From NCBI GenBank assembly GCA_024403995.1, contig JAKSQT010000003.1:19629-83628 (forward strand): DNA of 64,000 nucleotides, read 5' to 3'. This document shows positions 45,116 through 53,764 of the stretch, piece after piece. The number at the start of each line of letters is the position of its first letter. Within the stretch, counting starts at the first letter, position 1. The notes below the pieces were generated by a model, which searched no databases, had not been told where the DNA came from, and was given only the letters and a program-made list of their open reading frames with translations. Made by a program: the position numbers and the translations under genes. Source of the DNA: Ruminococcus sp. Lineage in GTDB: Bacteria > Bacillota > Clostridia > Oscillospirales > Ruminococcaceae.

Positions 45116-46188
45116 TTAAGTATACCCTCATCTGCAAGTTTGTGAAGTGCATCTGAGAGTACCTTGTTGTCGTTTGTAGTAAGTGCGCCGATATGACCTA
45201 CACGGAAAACGGAGTCTTTAAGATTGCCGCCGTTAGGACAAATCCAGATGTTATAATTATCCTTTAATGTTGTAAAGATGTCATAAGCAGAGCAGTTTCT
45301 GACTTTAAGCGGAGTAACTGCGTTTGACCATGAATCAGAGCATATATCAAGCGGAAGATCGCTTATTCTTGCTCTGAAATCTGCGGCAAGAGCTGCAATT
45401 TTCTTCTGTTCAGCCTCAACGCCGCCGTCAGCCTTGATATCAATAAGTCTCTGGTGAATCTGAAGGAGAGTGCCGACAGCCGGAGTGAACGGAGTCTGAC
45501 CTCTTTCGCCGTTTTTGAGTGCGCTTTTGAGGTCGAAATACATGGATTTAACGTTGTTGCCTTCAACTCTTGCAACTGCGGCAGATGACATGACGATAAC
45601 GGAAATTCCGGGAGGGCAGGCAAGTGCCTTCTGAGAACCTGTAATCATGACATCAATGGAATTATTTGTAAAATTGATCGGGTCAGCAAGGAATGAACTG
45701 ATAGCATCAACAATAAAGAAAAGATTGTTCTTTTTGCAGAATTCGCCGAGCATATCAAGGTCATATCTTACGCCTGTGGATGTCTCATGGATATTGACAA
45801 CGAGACCTGTATATCCTTTGCCCTCAAACTGAGTGAGCTGTTCTTTTGTAACGCCCTTGCCGAATTCCATTTTAAGTTCGGTGTGAGGGATATCATGAAT
45901 CTCGCAGAGTTCAACGAAACGCTGACCGAAGCTGCCTCCGTTGATGACGATTACCTTGTCATCGGGAGTGAGAGTATTCATGATAGTAGCTTCCATTGAA
46001 GCAGTACCTGAGCCTGTGATAAATACGACTCTTGCGTCATCAGGCGCATAGGTGAACTCCTTCATGAGCTTTTCGTTTTCAAGCATTATTTCAGAAAACT
46101 CAGGTGTTCTGAAATAAGGAACATTTTCAGAACCTATTTTTCTTACATTTTCGCTTGACTGTACAGGTCCGACTGTAAAATTAATCAC
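45112..46188 (-). CDS. Class V PLP-dependent aminotransferase (PhnW/serine-glyoxylate type)
   Basis: 358 residues. The N-terminus [29 protein letters not shown] and the PLP-lysine motif [17 protein letters not shown] place it with 2-aminoethylphosphonate-pyruvate, alanine-glyoxylate and serine-pyruvate transaminases. No phosphonate mutase gene is present, so PhnW activity is not supported by context. The GTG start at 46188 is preferred, 10 nt after AAGGAG; a TTG at 46197 is too close to that site. It may supply the amine for the opine-type or LicD-linked group. Confidence 0.85.
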   Translation of the reverse strand: MINFTVGPVQSSENVRKIGSENVPYFRTPEFSEIMLENEKLMKEFTYAPDDARVVFITGSGTASMEATIMNTLTPDDKVIVINGGSFGQRFVELCEIHDIPHTELKMEFGKGVTKEQLTQFEGKGYTGLVVNIHETSTGVRYDLDMLGEFCKKNNLFFIVDAISSFLADPINFTNNSIDVMITGSQKALACPPGISVIVMSSAAVARVEGNNVKSMYFDLKSALKNGERGQTPFTPAVGTLLQIHQRLIDIKADGGVEAEQKKIAALAADFRARISDLPLDICSDSWSNAVTPLKVRNCSAYDIFTTLKDNYNIWICPNGGNLKDSVFRVGHIGALTTNDNKVLSDALHKLADEGILK

Positions 46189-46211
46189 GCTAACCAATCT
46201 CCTTCATTGCA

Positions 46212-47015
46212 TTATTTATAATAAGCCTTTAACATATGAGTTTTTCTTTTATTCTCAGGCGGCATTACCATATATTCACCGTAAATTCCCTTGAGATAAG
46301 AGTCATAGCTCCTGATTACAGGCAGTTTTGCGCCTTCAAAATCAACATAGACAGGTTTCAGAAAGTCATTCATGTTAATATTTCCGGCAGTTGAAGACTG
46401 CCATGTAAGAACGGATACCCTGTTTTTGGAACGAGTTTTTTTTGCCTCGGAATTTATCTTTGCAACAAGTCTGTCTATGCCCCAGATCTTAGCGACAATT
46501 GAGAGCACGAACTTTGGAATGAATTTCCAGTTCTTATGCTTTGCGCTGAAATCCGTTGTATATGAGAGCACAGTGTTTTTCATAAATCTGAATTTCTTGT
46601 GCAGTTTTTTGTTTTTCTCGTCATCGTCAAAGATGCTGTCAACAGGGAAAACATCGATCCATATACCGTGTTTGGTGATGTTGTCCTCAGCCTTTGCGAC
46701 AGTTCTTGCGTCACAGACCTTATAGAAGGGGTAGAAATAGTCCTTCAGACCGTCGTGCAGCAGAACATAATTTTTAGCAATTCCGTTTTTTTCACTTTTC
46801 ATGATGCTGATAAGTTTGTCATAGTCTTTTCTTGGCATCATGACATCAACATCGTCATCCCACGGGATAAATCCGTGGTGTCTTACAGCGCCGATAAGAG
46901 TGCCGTAAGCGAGGCTGTAGCATAGACCATGCTTTTTGCAGAGCCGGTCAAACATTGTCAGGATATCAAATTCGATATCCTGAATTTCCTTTGAACTTAA
47001 ATAGTGTTTCTCCAT
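46212..47015 (-). CDS. LicD family phosphotransferase (copy 1)
   Basis: 267 residues with the signature AYGTLIGAVRHHGFIPWDDD continuing DVDVMMPRKDY. It is clearly related to the other LicD in the cluster (36804-37601) but differs outside the motif, so the two may act on different glycan positions. The region DYFYPFYKVCDARTVAKAED is typical. Head group unknown. Confidence 0.9.
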   Translation of the reverse strand: MEKHYLSSKEIQDIEFDILTMFDRLCKKHGLCYSLAYGTLIGAVRHHGFIPWDDDVDVMMPRKDYDKLISIMKSEKNGIAKNYVLLHDGLKDYFYPFYKVCDARTVAKAEDNITKHGIWIDVFPVDSIFDDDEKNKKLHKKFRFMKNTVLSYTTDFSAKHKNWKFIPKFVLSIVAKIWGIDRLVAKINSEAKKTRSKNRVSVLTWQSSTAGNINMNDFLKPVYVDFEGAKLPVIRSYDSYLKGIYGEYMVMPPENKRKTHMLKAYYK

Positions 47016-47052
47016 TATCTGTACCTTTCAGAATACTATTATTTTAGGACAA

Positions 47053-47074
47053 CACCGCACGATCTTGTGCGGTG
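47053..47074. repeat. Short palindrome, related to the one at the window's right end
   Basis: CACCGCAC (47053-47060) / GTGCGGTG (47067-47074) between the GT4 and LicD genes. There is no T tract on the transcribed (minus) strand, so it is probably not a full terminator. Read on minus, AAGGCAGCACCGCACAA matches AAGGCAACACCGCACAA at 63954. Confidence 0.6.
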
Positions 47075-47080
47075 CTGCCT

Positions 47081-48208
47081 TTACTTTTTCCGCCTTCTGA
47101 CAGCTTTCAGGTAAAACTGTTCCATTTTTTTGCTTTCGTTTTTTATGTTGAATTTTGAGGATTCAAGAGCGAGTTCCCTGTCTCTCTGAACGCCCTTGTA
47201 TTTAAGGAGAGCATCAGCCCATTTCCTTGCTGATGACCTGAGTGACATATGTCTGATAACATCTGTGATATCGGCTTCTTCAGGCACTTCGTCGGAAACT
47301 ACCGCAGGCAGTCCTGAAGCCTGTGCCTCAACAGCAACGAGACCGAGTCCCTCGAAGATGCTCGGGAAGCAGAACACGTCCATAGCCTGATAATACTCCT
47401 CGACCTTTGTAGTCGGGTCAACGAAAATTACCTTATCGCTTAAACCAAGCCTGTCCGCTTTTTCACGCATTTCGCTTCTGAGTTCTCCGTCACCAACGAG
47501 CATGAGAACCGCATCGGGCTTCTTTTTCAGAAGTTCAGCGAAAATATCGATAAGGAAGTCATGATTTTTCTGGGGCATGAATCTTCCGACATGACCGACA
47601 ACGAAATTCTTGTCTGTGAGGTCATATCTGCTGCGGACTTCCTGTCTTTTTACAGGGTCAAATGCAAATCTGTCAAGTTCGATGGCATTGTTGAAGACTC
47701 TGACTTTGCCTTCATCGAAAGTTTTGTTGCCGAAAAGCCATCTTCCGGCAAATTCACTGCACGCAAAGTAATCCGTAGCGAAAAGCTTTGCAAACGGTTT
47801 AAGTGCATATTTGAGGATTATGCGCTTGCCCTCGCCCTTGTTTGCGGTGCTGTGGTTGTGATTGATTCTTACGGGAACTCCGGCAGTCCATGCGGCAAAC
47901 AGAGAGAATACAGCAAGGGTATTCATGCCTGAATGCACTATCTTGTAATTGTTTTCCTTATAGAGCTTTCTGAGCGCTTTAAGGTGAGCCGGGAGTTTCT
48001 GGTAAGGCGGAACAACGAAATATCTTGCTCCCATGTCTTTTAATTCCTGCGGAGGTTTGCAGGACGAGTCCTCATCGATGATATAGTCAAACTGGATCTT
48101 TGAGTGGTCGATGTTCCGGTAATAATTATTCATTACGGATTCAACGCCTGCCGCATTCAGTTTGCCGATGACCTGAGCGACTCTTATCGGTTTCTTTTTT
48201 TCACTCAT
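47081..48208 (-). CDS. Family 4 glycosyltransferase
   Basis: 375-residue GT-B enzyme with GHVGRFMPQKNHDFLIDIFA and the donor-site motif PSIFEGLGLVAVEAQASGLP. The N-terminal IRVAQVIGKLNAAGVESVM is common in EpsF-like enzymes. Second gene of the cluster. Sugar specificity unknown. Confidence 0.92.
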   Translation of the reverse strand: MSEKKKPIRVAQVIGKLNAAGVESVMNNYYRNIDHSKIQFDYIIDEDSSCKPPQELKDMGARYFVVPPYQKLPAHLKALRKLYKENNYKIVHSGMNTLAVFSLFAAWTAGVPVRINHNHSTANKGEGKRIILKYALKPFAKLFATDYFACSEFAGRWLFGNKTFDEGKVRVFNNAIELDRFAFDPVKRQEVRSRYDLTDKNFVVGHVGRFMPQKNHDFLIDIFAELLKKKPDAVLMLVGDGELRSEMREKADRLGLSDKVIFVDPTTKVEEYYQAMDVFCFPSIFEGLGLVAVEAQASGLPAVVSDEVPEEADITDVIRHMSLRSSARKWADALLKYKGVQRDRELALESSKFNIKNESKKMEQFYLKAVRRRKK

Positions 48209-48226
48209 GACACATAGAATTCCTTT

Positions 48227-49231
48227 TTATTCAAGTCCTTTTTTATTGCAGTCCTTATACCAGTCCCTGAAAGTTTCCTCGAAGGTATAATGGAACTTAT
48301 ATCCGCATTTTGCGAGTTTTTCGCCGTTTATGTTGGTTGAGACCATCAGTTTCTTTACTCTTGCAGGATGAATGCCGACCTTTTTGCCACCGATAGGGCC
48401 GAGAACATAAGCGGCAGGCATTAATATCCATGAAGGGATGAGCGGTATATGGCGCTTCATTCCTGTAGCTCTCTGCATAGTCTCGCATATCTGCTGAATG
48501 TTGAATGCAGGTTCAAATGTGCAGTTGAAGACATCTGTTCCGGGGAAGGAGTTGTCGATCATTCTGTACTTCATGAATCTGACGAGTTCCTTGACATAGA
48601 TGCAGGCTTTTATTGTATCACGTCTGCCGGCATAGAAGAAATAGTGCTTCTTCTGACCTTTATAGAGACGTGTCATGTTTCCGTGTTCGCCCTTTCCGTA
48701 AACGATGCCGGGACGGACGATGGTAAGCTCACGGGAAGTGTCCTTGTTCTGCCAGATAGTGTGAATCTTTTCGGCAACAAGCTTGCTTATGCCGTAAGGG
48801 GTATTTGGAGTTGGGAGAGTGGTCTCCTTCTTTAACAGTTCAGCAGCGCCGTAGGGAGCGATAGAGCTTGTGAAAAGAATTTTTGTGATATTGTTCTTTT
48901 CTGCGAATTTGACTACATTTTCAGCGCCCCTGATGTTGGTTTCAAAGTAAGCGTGATCTGGGTGACCGGGAGTTCTGTGAACTGCTGCTAAATTAAATAT
49001 TATATCATTCTTTGTCGGCGTAAAGTCAAAATTTATCGGTTTTCTGACATCGAGCCTGATGTAATTCACACCTTCTATTTTTTCAACGATACCCGGAACA
49101 ACGCCTTCCTCACCGGGCATAACGATATCGAGATCATAGATCTTATCGCCTTTGTTCAGGCATTCTGATTTCAGAAGCTTGATCAGATGAGTTCCGATAA
49201 AACCTGAACCACCAAAAATAATATAATTCAT
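48227..49231 (-). CDS. NAD-dependent sugar epimerase/dehydratase
   Basis: 334-residue extended SDR. NAD motif FGGSGFIGTHLIKLL; catalytic Ser/Thr in LFTSSIAPYG and the Tyr-x-x-x-Lys in PYGISKLVAEK. First gene of the cluster, so it may act early on a nucleotide or lipid-linked sugar. AAGGAG precedes the ATG. Substrate unknown. Confidence 0.88.
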   Translation of the reverse strand: MNYIIFGGSGFIGTHLIKLLKSECLNKGDKIYDLDIVMPGEEGVVPGIVEKIEGVNYIRLDVRKPINFDFTPTKNDIIFNLAAVHRTPGHPDHAYFETNIRGAENVVKFAEKNNITKILFTSSIAPYGAAELLKKETTLPTPNTPYGISKLVAEKIHTIWQNKDTSRELTIVRPGIVYGKGEHGNMTRLYKGQKKHYFFYAGRRDTIKACIYVKELVRFMKYRMIDNSFPGTDVFNCTFEPAFNIQQICETMQRATGMKRHIPLIPSWILMPAAYVLGPIGGKKVGIHPARVKKLMVSTNINGEKLAKCGYKFHYTFEETFRDWYKDCNKKGLE

Positions 49232-49386
49232 AAAGCAACTCCTTACCTTCCGGCATCACCGAGTAAAATAATATATATATAATCAAACGGTGCTGCCATG
49301 CAAAATTTGATCGGCGGCTTTGTTGAACTGAAGCCGTAGCCGTGTTGATCTATAACTTAAATATAGATAAATACATACATGATTGT

Positions 49387-49415
49387 ATTATACCACTAAG
49401 ACCGTTTTTTGTCAA
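49387..49415 (-). promoter_or_regulatory. Sigma-A promoter of the polysaccharide cluster
   Basis: On the minus strand TTGACA (49410-49415) and TATAAT (49387-49392) are 17 nt apart. The leader to the first ATG is about 150 nt and includes a small hairpin (CGGCTT 49315-49320 / AAGCCG 49331-49336). No other promoter of this strength was seen inside the cluster. Confidence 0.88.
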
Positions 49416-49592
49416 TATACAATAGTTTGACGTGCAAATTTTCGTCGTTCCACACAAATTAAATCTTCAGGATAGCTCAGTATATACATTATTATGGGAT
49501 ATTTTGCGGTTAAATCTTCAAAGATTTCCGGAATAAATGAGCGGCTTTCTGAATAATATTCCTTGTCATAACATTGCGAAAGGAGCAGACCA

Positions 49593-50333
49593 ATGAAAAA
49601 GTTCAAACGGAAGATAATAAGCGCTGCGGCAGTATCGGCCTGTGTTGTCGTATTACTGTCGGCGGCGGCAAGATCAAAAGGTACAGAGCATTACGGTACA
49701 GTTCCGGCGGCGCTTGTCGGAAAGGTGACTGAAAAGCCTGTTATCATCATCGATGCGGGACATGGCGGATTTGACGGCGGCTGTACGTCAGCGGACGGAG
49801 TGCCTGAAAAGGGGATAAACCTGGATATACTGCTTAAACTGCGTGATATTCTGGAGATAAACGGCTATGAAGTGAAGGTGACACGGGACAGCGATATCTC
49901 CATTCATGACAGCGGAGTAGAGGGAATTGCCGCACAGAAAAGTTCCGATATGGACAACAGACTTGAAGTATTCAACAGCGAGGAGAATGCGGTGTGCATA
50001 TCCATACACCAGAATCAGTTCACTCAGCCGCAGTATAAGGGCGCACAGATGTTCTATTCGTCAGCGGTAAAACACAGCGAGGAGCTTGCCCGTTCACTGC
50101 AAAAAAGTTTTGCAACACTTTTGCAGCCTGAAAATACCCGTGAGATAAAGAACTGCGGCAAGGAGCTTTATTTATGCCATTACAGCGAAAATCCCACGGT
50201 TATGATTGAATGCGGATTTATGTCGAATCCTGAAGAAGCGGCACTTCTGAACACTGACGAATATCAGGAAAAGATCGCTCTTACGATTTTTTCAGGTCTG
50301 AATGACTATATTTTTAACACATCAAAAACATGA
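49593..50333 (+). CDS. N-acetylmuramoyl-L-alanine amidase, CwlD-like
   Basis: 246-residue exported zinc amidase of the Amidase_3 family that cuts the peptide from muramic acid. A signal anchor (about 8-28) is followed by the zinc ligands His in IIDAGHGGFDGG, Glu in VPEKGINLDI and His in SIHQNQF, and the catalytic Glu in MIECGFMSN. Size and motif order fit CwlD, the cortex amidase of spore formers, although this lineage is not thought to make spores. AAGGAG precedes the ATG. Confidence 0.88.
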   Translation: MKKFKRKIISAAAVSACVVVLLSAAARSKGTEHYGTVPAALVGKVTEKPVIIIDAGHGGFDGGCTSADGVPEKGINLDILLKLRDILEINGYEVKVTRDSDISIHDSGVEGIAAQKSSDMDNRLEVFNSEENAVCISIHQNQFTQPQYKGAQMFYSSAVKHSEELARSLQKSFATLLQPENTREIKNCGKELYLCHYSENPTVMIECGFMSNPEEAALLNTDEYQEKIALTIFSGLNDYIFNTSKT

Positions 50334-50378
50334 ACAGAAGAAAACAATGTTAAATGGGTGAAATTATATGAAATATTC

Positions 50379-50407
50379 TTGACATTTTGTGCAGAATGTT
50401 GTATAAT
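50379..50407 (+). promoter_or_regulatory. Sigma-A promoter for the pspA homologue
   Basis: TTGACA (50379-50384), 17 nt, TATAAT (50402-50407). A full consensus match. Confidence 0.88.
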
Positions 50408-50473
50408 GATAAAGCAGTGTAAAAAAGGGATTATACTGACTATTTTTCCATGAAACAGGAGGATTTAAAAAAA

Positions 50474-51160
50474 ATGGGTGTTTTCAGCAGATTAAGCGAT
50501 CTTCTCAAGTCAAATGTCAACGATTTAATAGACAGAGCCGAAGATCCTGAGAAAATGGTAAAACAGGTAATTATCGATATGCAGGCAGAGCTTACTAAGG
50601 CTACGCAGAATTACGGCAAGGCTAAGGCAAGTGAGCGCCTCGCAGAAAAGAAATATCTCGACGCACAGAAAATTTCTGAAAGCTGGGAGAATAAAGCTAA
50701 GACTGCCCTCGCAAAGGGAGATCAGGACCTTGCTAAACAGGCTCTTGCAAGAAAAGTCAAGGCTGACGAAGATTTAAAGAACTATAAGGAAATGTATGAT
50801 TCAATCTCTGACCAGACTGAGGCTATCGGCAATCAGGTAGAGGTCCTCAAGTCTAAGCTCGATGAGGCAAAGAGTCGTCAGGCTATGCTCATCGCACGTT
50901 CACAGATGGCTGATACACAGAAGGCTCTTGCAAAGTCTACAGGTGGTTTCGACGGCAGTTCTGCTCTTGAAAAGTTCGACAGAATGGAAGAAAAGATCGA
51001 GCGCAAGGAAGCTGAGGCTGCTGCATTTACAGAGGTTGCAGGCGACAGCATCAACGATGACCTTTCTGATTCATTCGCAAAGATCGATGAGGAAACTAAG
51101 GTTGATGCAGAACTTAAAAGACTTCTTGCAGAGATGGGAAACAATAACAGCGCAGAATAA
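50474..51160 (+). CDS. pspA: PspA/IM30 family membrane-stress protein
   Basis: 228-residue, almost wholly helical protein. The N-terminus MGVFSRLSDLLKSNVNDLID and the segment AEDPEKMVKQVIIDM are the PspA/Vipp1 signature. Long coiled-coil helices follow to about residue 150. It should coat the inner face of the membrane during envelope stress. The ATG at 50474 is chosen because AGGAGG lies 12 nt before it and the family starts with M-G-(V/I)-F. A small membrane protein gene follows and may be its partner. Confidence 0.92.
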   Translation: MGVFSRLSDLLKSNVNDLIDRAEDPEKMVKQVIIDMQAELTKATQNYGKAKASERLAEKKYLDAQKISESWENKAKTALAKGDQDLAKQALARKVKADEDLKNYKEMYDSISDQTEAIGNQVEVLKSKLDEAKSRQAMLIARSQMADTQKALAKSTGGFDGSSALEKFDRMEEKIERKEAEAAAFTEVAGDSINDDLSDSFAKIDEETKVDAELKRLLAEMGNNNSAE

Positions 51161-51245
51161 ACAATAGAATAAAATGCATAAAGTCAGACATAATTCTTTG
51201 TGCATTATAACATGAAAAAATTTAATAAAGAAGGAATCTGAACTC

Positions 51246-51416
51246 ATGAATAATATGGAAAGCAATCAGTCATGCAGAAAAACGAGGGGTTCTTATCCTC
51301 TCACAGCAGCAGTGCTCCTGGCAGTATCATCATCAGTGGCTTATATCCTTATGCGCAGAAATAATAACAAAATATACTCTGAGAAATGGAAGGAGTATGA
51401 TGAATGCGGCATATGA
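51246..51416 (+). CDS. Small single-pass membrane protein (56 aa)
   Basis: ATG at 51246, TGA at 51414-51416, with AAGGAA upstream. A hydrophilic start (MNNMESNQSCRKTRGS) is followed by one hydrophobic helix (YPLTAAVLLAVSSSVAYILM) and a charged tail. It follows pspA by 85 nt and precedes a terminator, so it may belong to the pspA transcript. PspA often has small membrane partners. No family is recognised. Confidence 0.6.
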   Translation: MNNMESNQSCRKTRGSYPLTAAVLLAVSSSVAYILMRRNNNKIYSEKWKEYDECGI

Positions 51417-51460
51417 CGCTTTTCATATAACTTTGTGAAATTCATAATCTAACATATTTA

Positions 51461-51500
51461 AAATAAATCCGATGGCTTTGACTGTCGGATTTATTTTTTT
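51461..51500 (+). terminator. Rho-independent terminator
   Basis: Perfect 12-bp stem AAATAAATCCGA (51461-51472) / TCGGATTTATTT (51485-51496) with a T tract to 51500. Confidence 0.88.
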
Positions 51501-51522
51501 CTGTATTTTTTACTAAAAAGTG

Positions 51523-51551
51523 TGGACTTTTTGCTGAGTTTGTGGTATAAT
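51523..51551 (+). promoter_or_regulatory. Putative sigma-A promoter for the beta-CASP hydrolase
   Basis: TGGACT (51523-51528), 17 nt, TATAAT (51546-51551). The -35 box is weak, the -10 is consensus. Confidence 0.6.
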
Positions 51552-51594
51552 AGTAATATAGAAGAATAATGTCACTGAAATGCGAGGTGTTTTT

Positions 51595-53193
51595 ATGAAA
51601 ATGATGTTTATTGGTGCAACTCATGAAGTTACCGGAAGCTGTACCTATATAGAAGCCTGCGGAAAAAAGTTTCTTGTCGATTTCGGCATGGAACAGGGCG
51701 AGGATATCTATGAGAATGTACAGATACCTGTTGCCCCGTCTGATATCGATTTTGTTCTGCTTACCCATGCACATATTGACCATTCGGGTTTGCTGCCGCT
51801 GCTGTATGCAGGAGGATTTCAGGGCGAGATACACGCAACTGAAGCCACTTCAAACCTGTGCAGCATAATGCTGCGTGACAGCGCACATATTCAGGAGTTT
51901 GAAGCTGAATGGAAAAACCGTAAGGGCAAAAGAAGCGGTGAAGAAGAATTTGAGCCGCTTTATACCATGAATGATGCTATTGGCGCAATAGAATTGTTTG
52001 TTAAGCATAAATATGATGAAACAGCAGAAATATCGGAGGGCATCACGGTTTCTTTCCGTGATGCAGGTCATCTGCTCGGCTCGTCAAGTGTTATCGTCAC
52101 TCTTACCGAGAACGGCGAAACACGTAAAATCGTATTTTCAGGCGATATCGGCAACATAAATCAGCCGCTTATCCGTGATCCGCAGTATGTTGAAGATGCA
52201 GATTATGTCATCATGGAATCGACCTACGGCAACCGTATCCACGAAAGACCTACTGACTATGTTACTGCCCTCGCAAGAGTTTTGCAGGAGACATTTGACA
52301 GGGGCGGAAGTGTGATAATTCCGTCATTTGCAGTCGGAAGAACACAGGAAATGCTCTATTTCCTGCGCCGTATCAAGGATGAAGGGCTTATCAGCGGCCA
52401 TGACGGCTTTCCTGTATATGTGGACAGCCCTCTTGCAAATGAGGCTACTGATATTTTCATTCTGAACCGTGAAAGCTGCTATGACGAGGAAGCTCTGAAA
52501 TACGTTCGTCAGGGCATAAATCCTATCACCTTTGAAGACCTTATCCGTACTGTTTCAAGCGACGATTCCCGTGCGATAAACAGCGATACACGCCAGAAGG
52601 TCATTATCTCCGCAAGCGGTATGTGCGAGGCAGGACGTATCAAGCACCACCTGAAACATAACCTGTGGATAAAGGAGAATACCATTCTTTTCGTCGGCTA
52701 TCAGGCAGGAAATACCCTCGGACGCAGTCTTATTGACGGTGCGAAAAGAGTCAAGCTGTTCGGCGAAACGGTCAAGGTAGCCGCAAAAATTCTACAGCTC
52801 CCCGGCGTAAGCGGTCATGCAGACATGAACGGTCTGTTCAACTGGGCGCAGTCAGTCAAGGGTGTGAAGAAGTACTTTATCAATCACGGTGAAGCAACAT
52901 CTGCTGAATTTTTCGGACAGAAACTGCGTGACGAGCTTGGTGCTGATGTCTATGTACCGTACAGCGGCGCTGAATTTGACCTCATCGAAAACGTTGTGAC
53001 AGTCGATGCAGAGCCGAAACTCATACCAAAGAAGAAGAAAAATCTTGCAAACATGAGTCCTGTATACTCCGATCTTATCATGGCTTCCGACAGACTTGCT
53101 GCACTTATCAGAAATTCCGACGGACGGACAAATGCCGATATGCGTCAGCTTACCGAGGCTCTCAATAAGCTTTACAATGAATTTAAACTGTAA
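51595..53193 (+). CDS. Metallo-beta-lactamase/beta-CASP ribonuclease-like protein
   Basis: 532 residues. The zinc motif HAHIDHSG, MESTYGNR, and the beta-CASP motifs SFAVGRTQEML, SGMCEAGRIKHHL and SGHADMNGLF mark it as a member of the CPSF73/YSH1-like branch. Proteins of this branch are RNA nucleases or their homologues. It is probably cytoplasmic. The ATG at 51595 follows GCGAGGTG; an in-frame ATG at 51580 has no site. A C-terminal extension rich in Lys (LIPKKKKNLANMS) and a helical tail follow the core. RNA substrate unknown. Confidence 0.9.
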   Translation: MKMMFIGATHEVTGSCTYIEACGKKFLVDFGMEQGEDIYENVQIPVAPSDIDFVLLTHAHIDHSGLLPLLYAGGFQGEIHATEATSNLCSIMLRDSAHIQEFEAEWKNRKGKRSGEEEFEPLYTMNDAIGAIELFVKHKYDETAEISEGITVSFRDAGHLLGSSSVIVTLTENGETRKIVFSGDIGNINQPLIRDPQYVEDADYVIMESTYGNRIHERPTDYVTALARVLQETFDRGGSVIIPSFAVGRTQEMLYFLRRIKDEGLISGHDGFPVYVDSPLANEATDIFILNRESCYDEEALKYVRQGINPITFEDLIRTVSSDDSRAINSDTRQKVIISASGMCEAGRIKHHLKHNLWIKENTILFVGYQAGNTLGRSLIDGAKRVKLFGETVKVAAKILQLPGVSGHADMNGLFNWAQSVKGVKKYFINHGEATSAEFFGQKLRDELGADVYVPYSGAEFDLIENVVTVDAEPKLIPKKKKNLANMSPVYSDLIMASDRLAALIRNSDGRTNADMRQLTEALNKLYNEFKL

Positions 53194-53203
53194 AAATGAT
53201 TTC

Positions 53204-53229
53204 AGGGGATGTCGCAGGCGGCATCCCCT
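53204..53229 (+). terminator. Hairpin after the beta-CASP gene
   Basis: AGGGGATG (53204-53211) / CATCCCCT (53222-53229), perfect 8 bp, GC-rich, with only a weak T-rich stretch (GTTTT) downstream. Terminator function is likely but not certain. Confidence 0.55.
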
Positions 53230-53327
53230 ACGCTGTTTTAACGGATTTTTCCTGCCAATTGTCATTTTATACATAAAAGCTGTGGTAAACAGTGCCAAAT
53301 ATATAATGTAAAGTTTGTGAAAAATGA

Positions 53328-53356
53328 TTGACAAACAGCGGCGGACGTGCTATAAT
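53328..53356 (+). promoter_or_regulatory. Sigma-A promoter of rpsF-ssb-rpsR
   Basis: TTGACA (53328-53333), 17 nt, TATAAT (53351-53356), both consensus. A leader hairpin TTGCCCT (53392-53398) / AGGGCAA (53410-53416) lies before the rpsF SD. Confidence 0.9.
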
Positions 53357-53439
53357 ATAAAAGTATCGTGTGCAAATACGATAAGTTATCCTTGCCCTCA
53401 GTAGGTTGCAGGGCAATATTCCAGAAGGAGGTGTGCTAA

Positions 53440-53736
53440 ATGGCAAAGGTATCCGCTAAGTATGAAGTAATGGTTGTTTTCAGCCTCAAGGACGGCGAAG
53501 AACCAATGAAGGCTCTCATCCAGAAGTTCAAGGAGAGAATCGAGCGTCACGCTGAAGCTGTTGAAGTCAACGAGGATTGGGGTAAGCGCAAGCTTGCATA
53601 TCCTATCAATGACGAAACAGAGGGCTACTATGTAATCTATACATTCCAGTCACAGCCTGATTATCCGGCTGAACTCACAAGACGTCTCAACATTGCTGAC
53701 GGTATTCTTCGTTCACTCGTAACAGTTATCGACTAA
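53440..53736 (+). CDS. rpsF: 30S ribosomal protein S6
   Basis: 98 residues. The pattern YEVMVVFSLKDGEE, VNEDWGKRKLAYPINDETEG and the C-terminal ADGILRSLVTVID are those of S6. It binds S18 and 16S rRNA in the small-subunit platform. AAGGAGGTG precedes the ATG. Standard rpsF-ssb-rpsR order. Confidence 0.97.
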   Translation: MAKVSAKYEVMVVFSLKDGEEPMKALIQKFKERIERHAEAVEVNEDWGKRKLAYPINDETEGYYVIYTFQSQPDYPAELTRRLNIADGILRSLVTVID

Positions 53737-53764
53737 TTCACTTCATTATCAAGGAGGCGGTCAG

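Noticed and set aside
45112-46188. 2-aminoethylphosphonate pathway
   Set aside because: The aminotransferase resembles PhnW, but no phosphoenolpyruvate mutase or phosphonopyruvate decarboxylase is in the cluster.
47041-47080. Terminator splitting the polysaccharide cluster
   Set aside because: The palindrome has no T tract on the transcribed strand, so a full stop is unlikely.
49412-49606. 64-codon frame on the minus strand upstream of the amidase
   Set aside because: It covers the promoter region of the polysaccharide cluster, has no SD and shows no family pattern.
53360-53439. S6:S18 autoregulatory leader motif before rpsF
   Set aside because: A hairpin is present (TTGCCCT/AGGGCAA), but the CCG bulge/loop features of the known motif were not seen.
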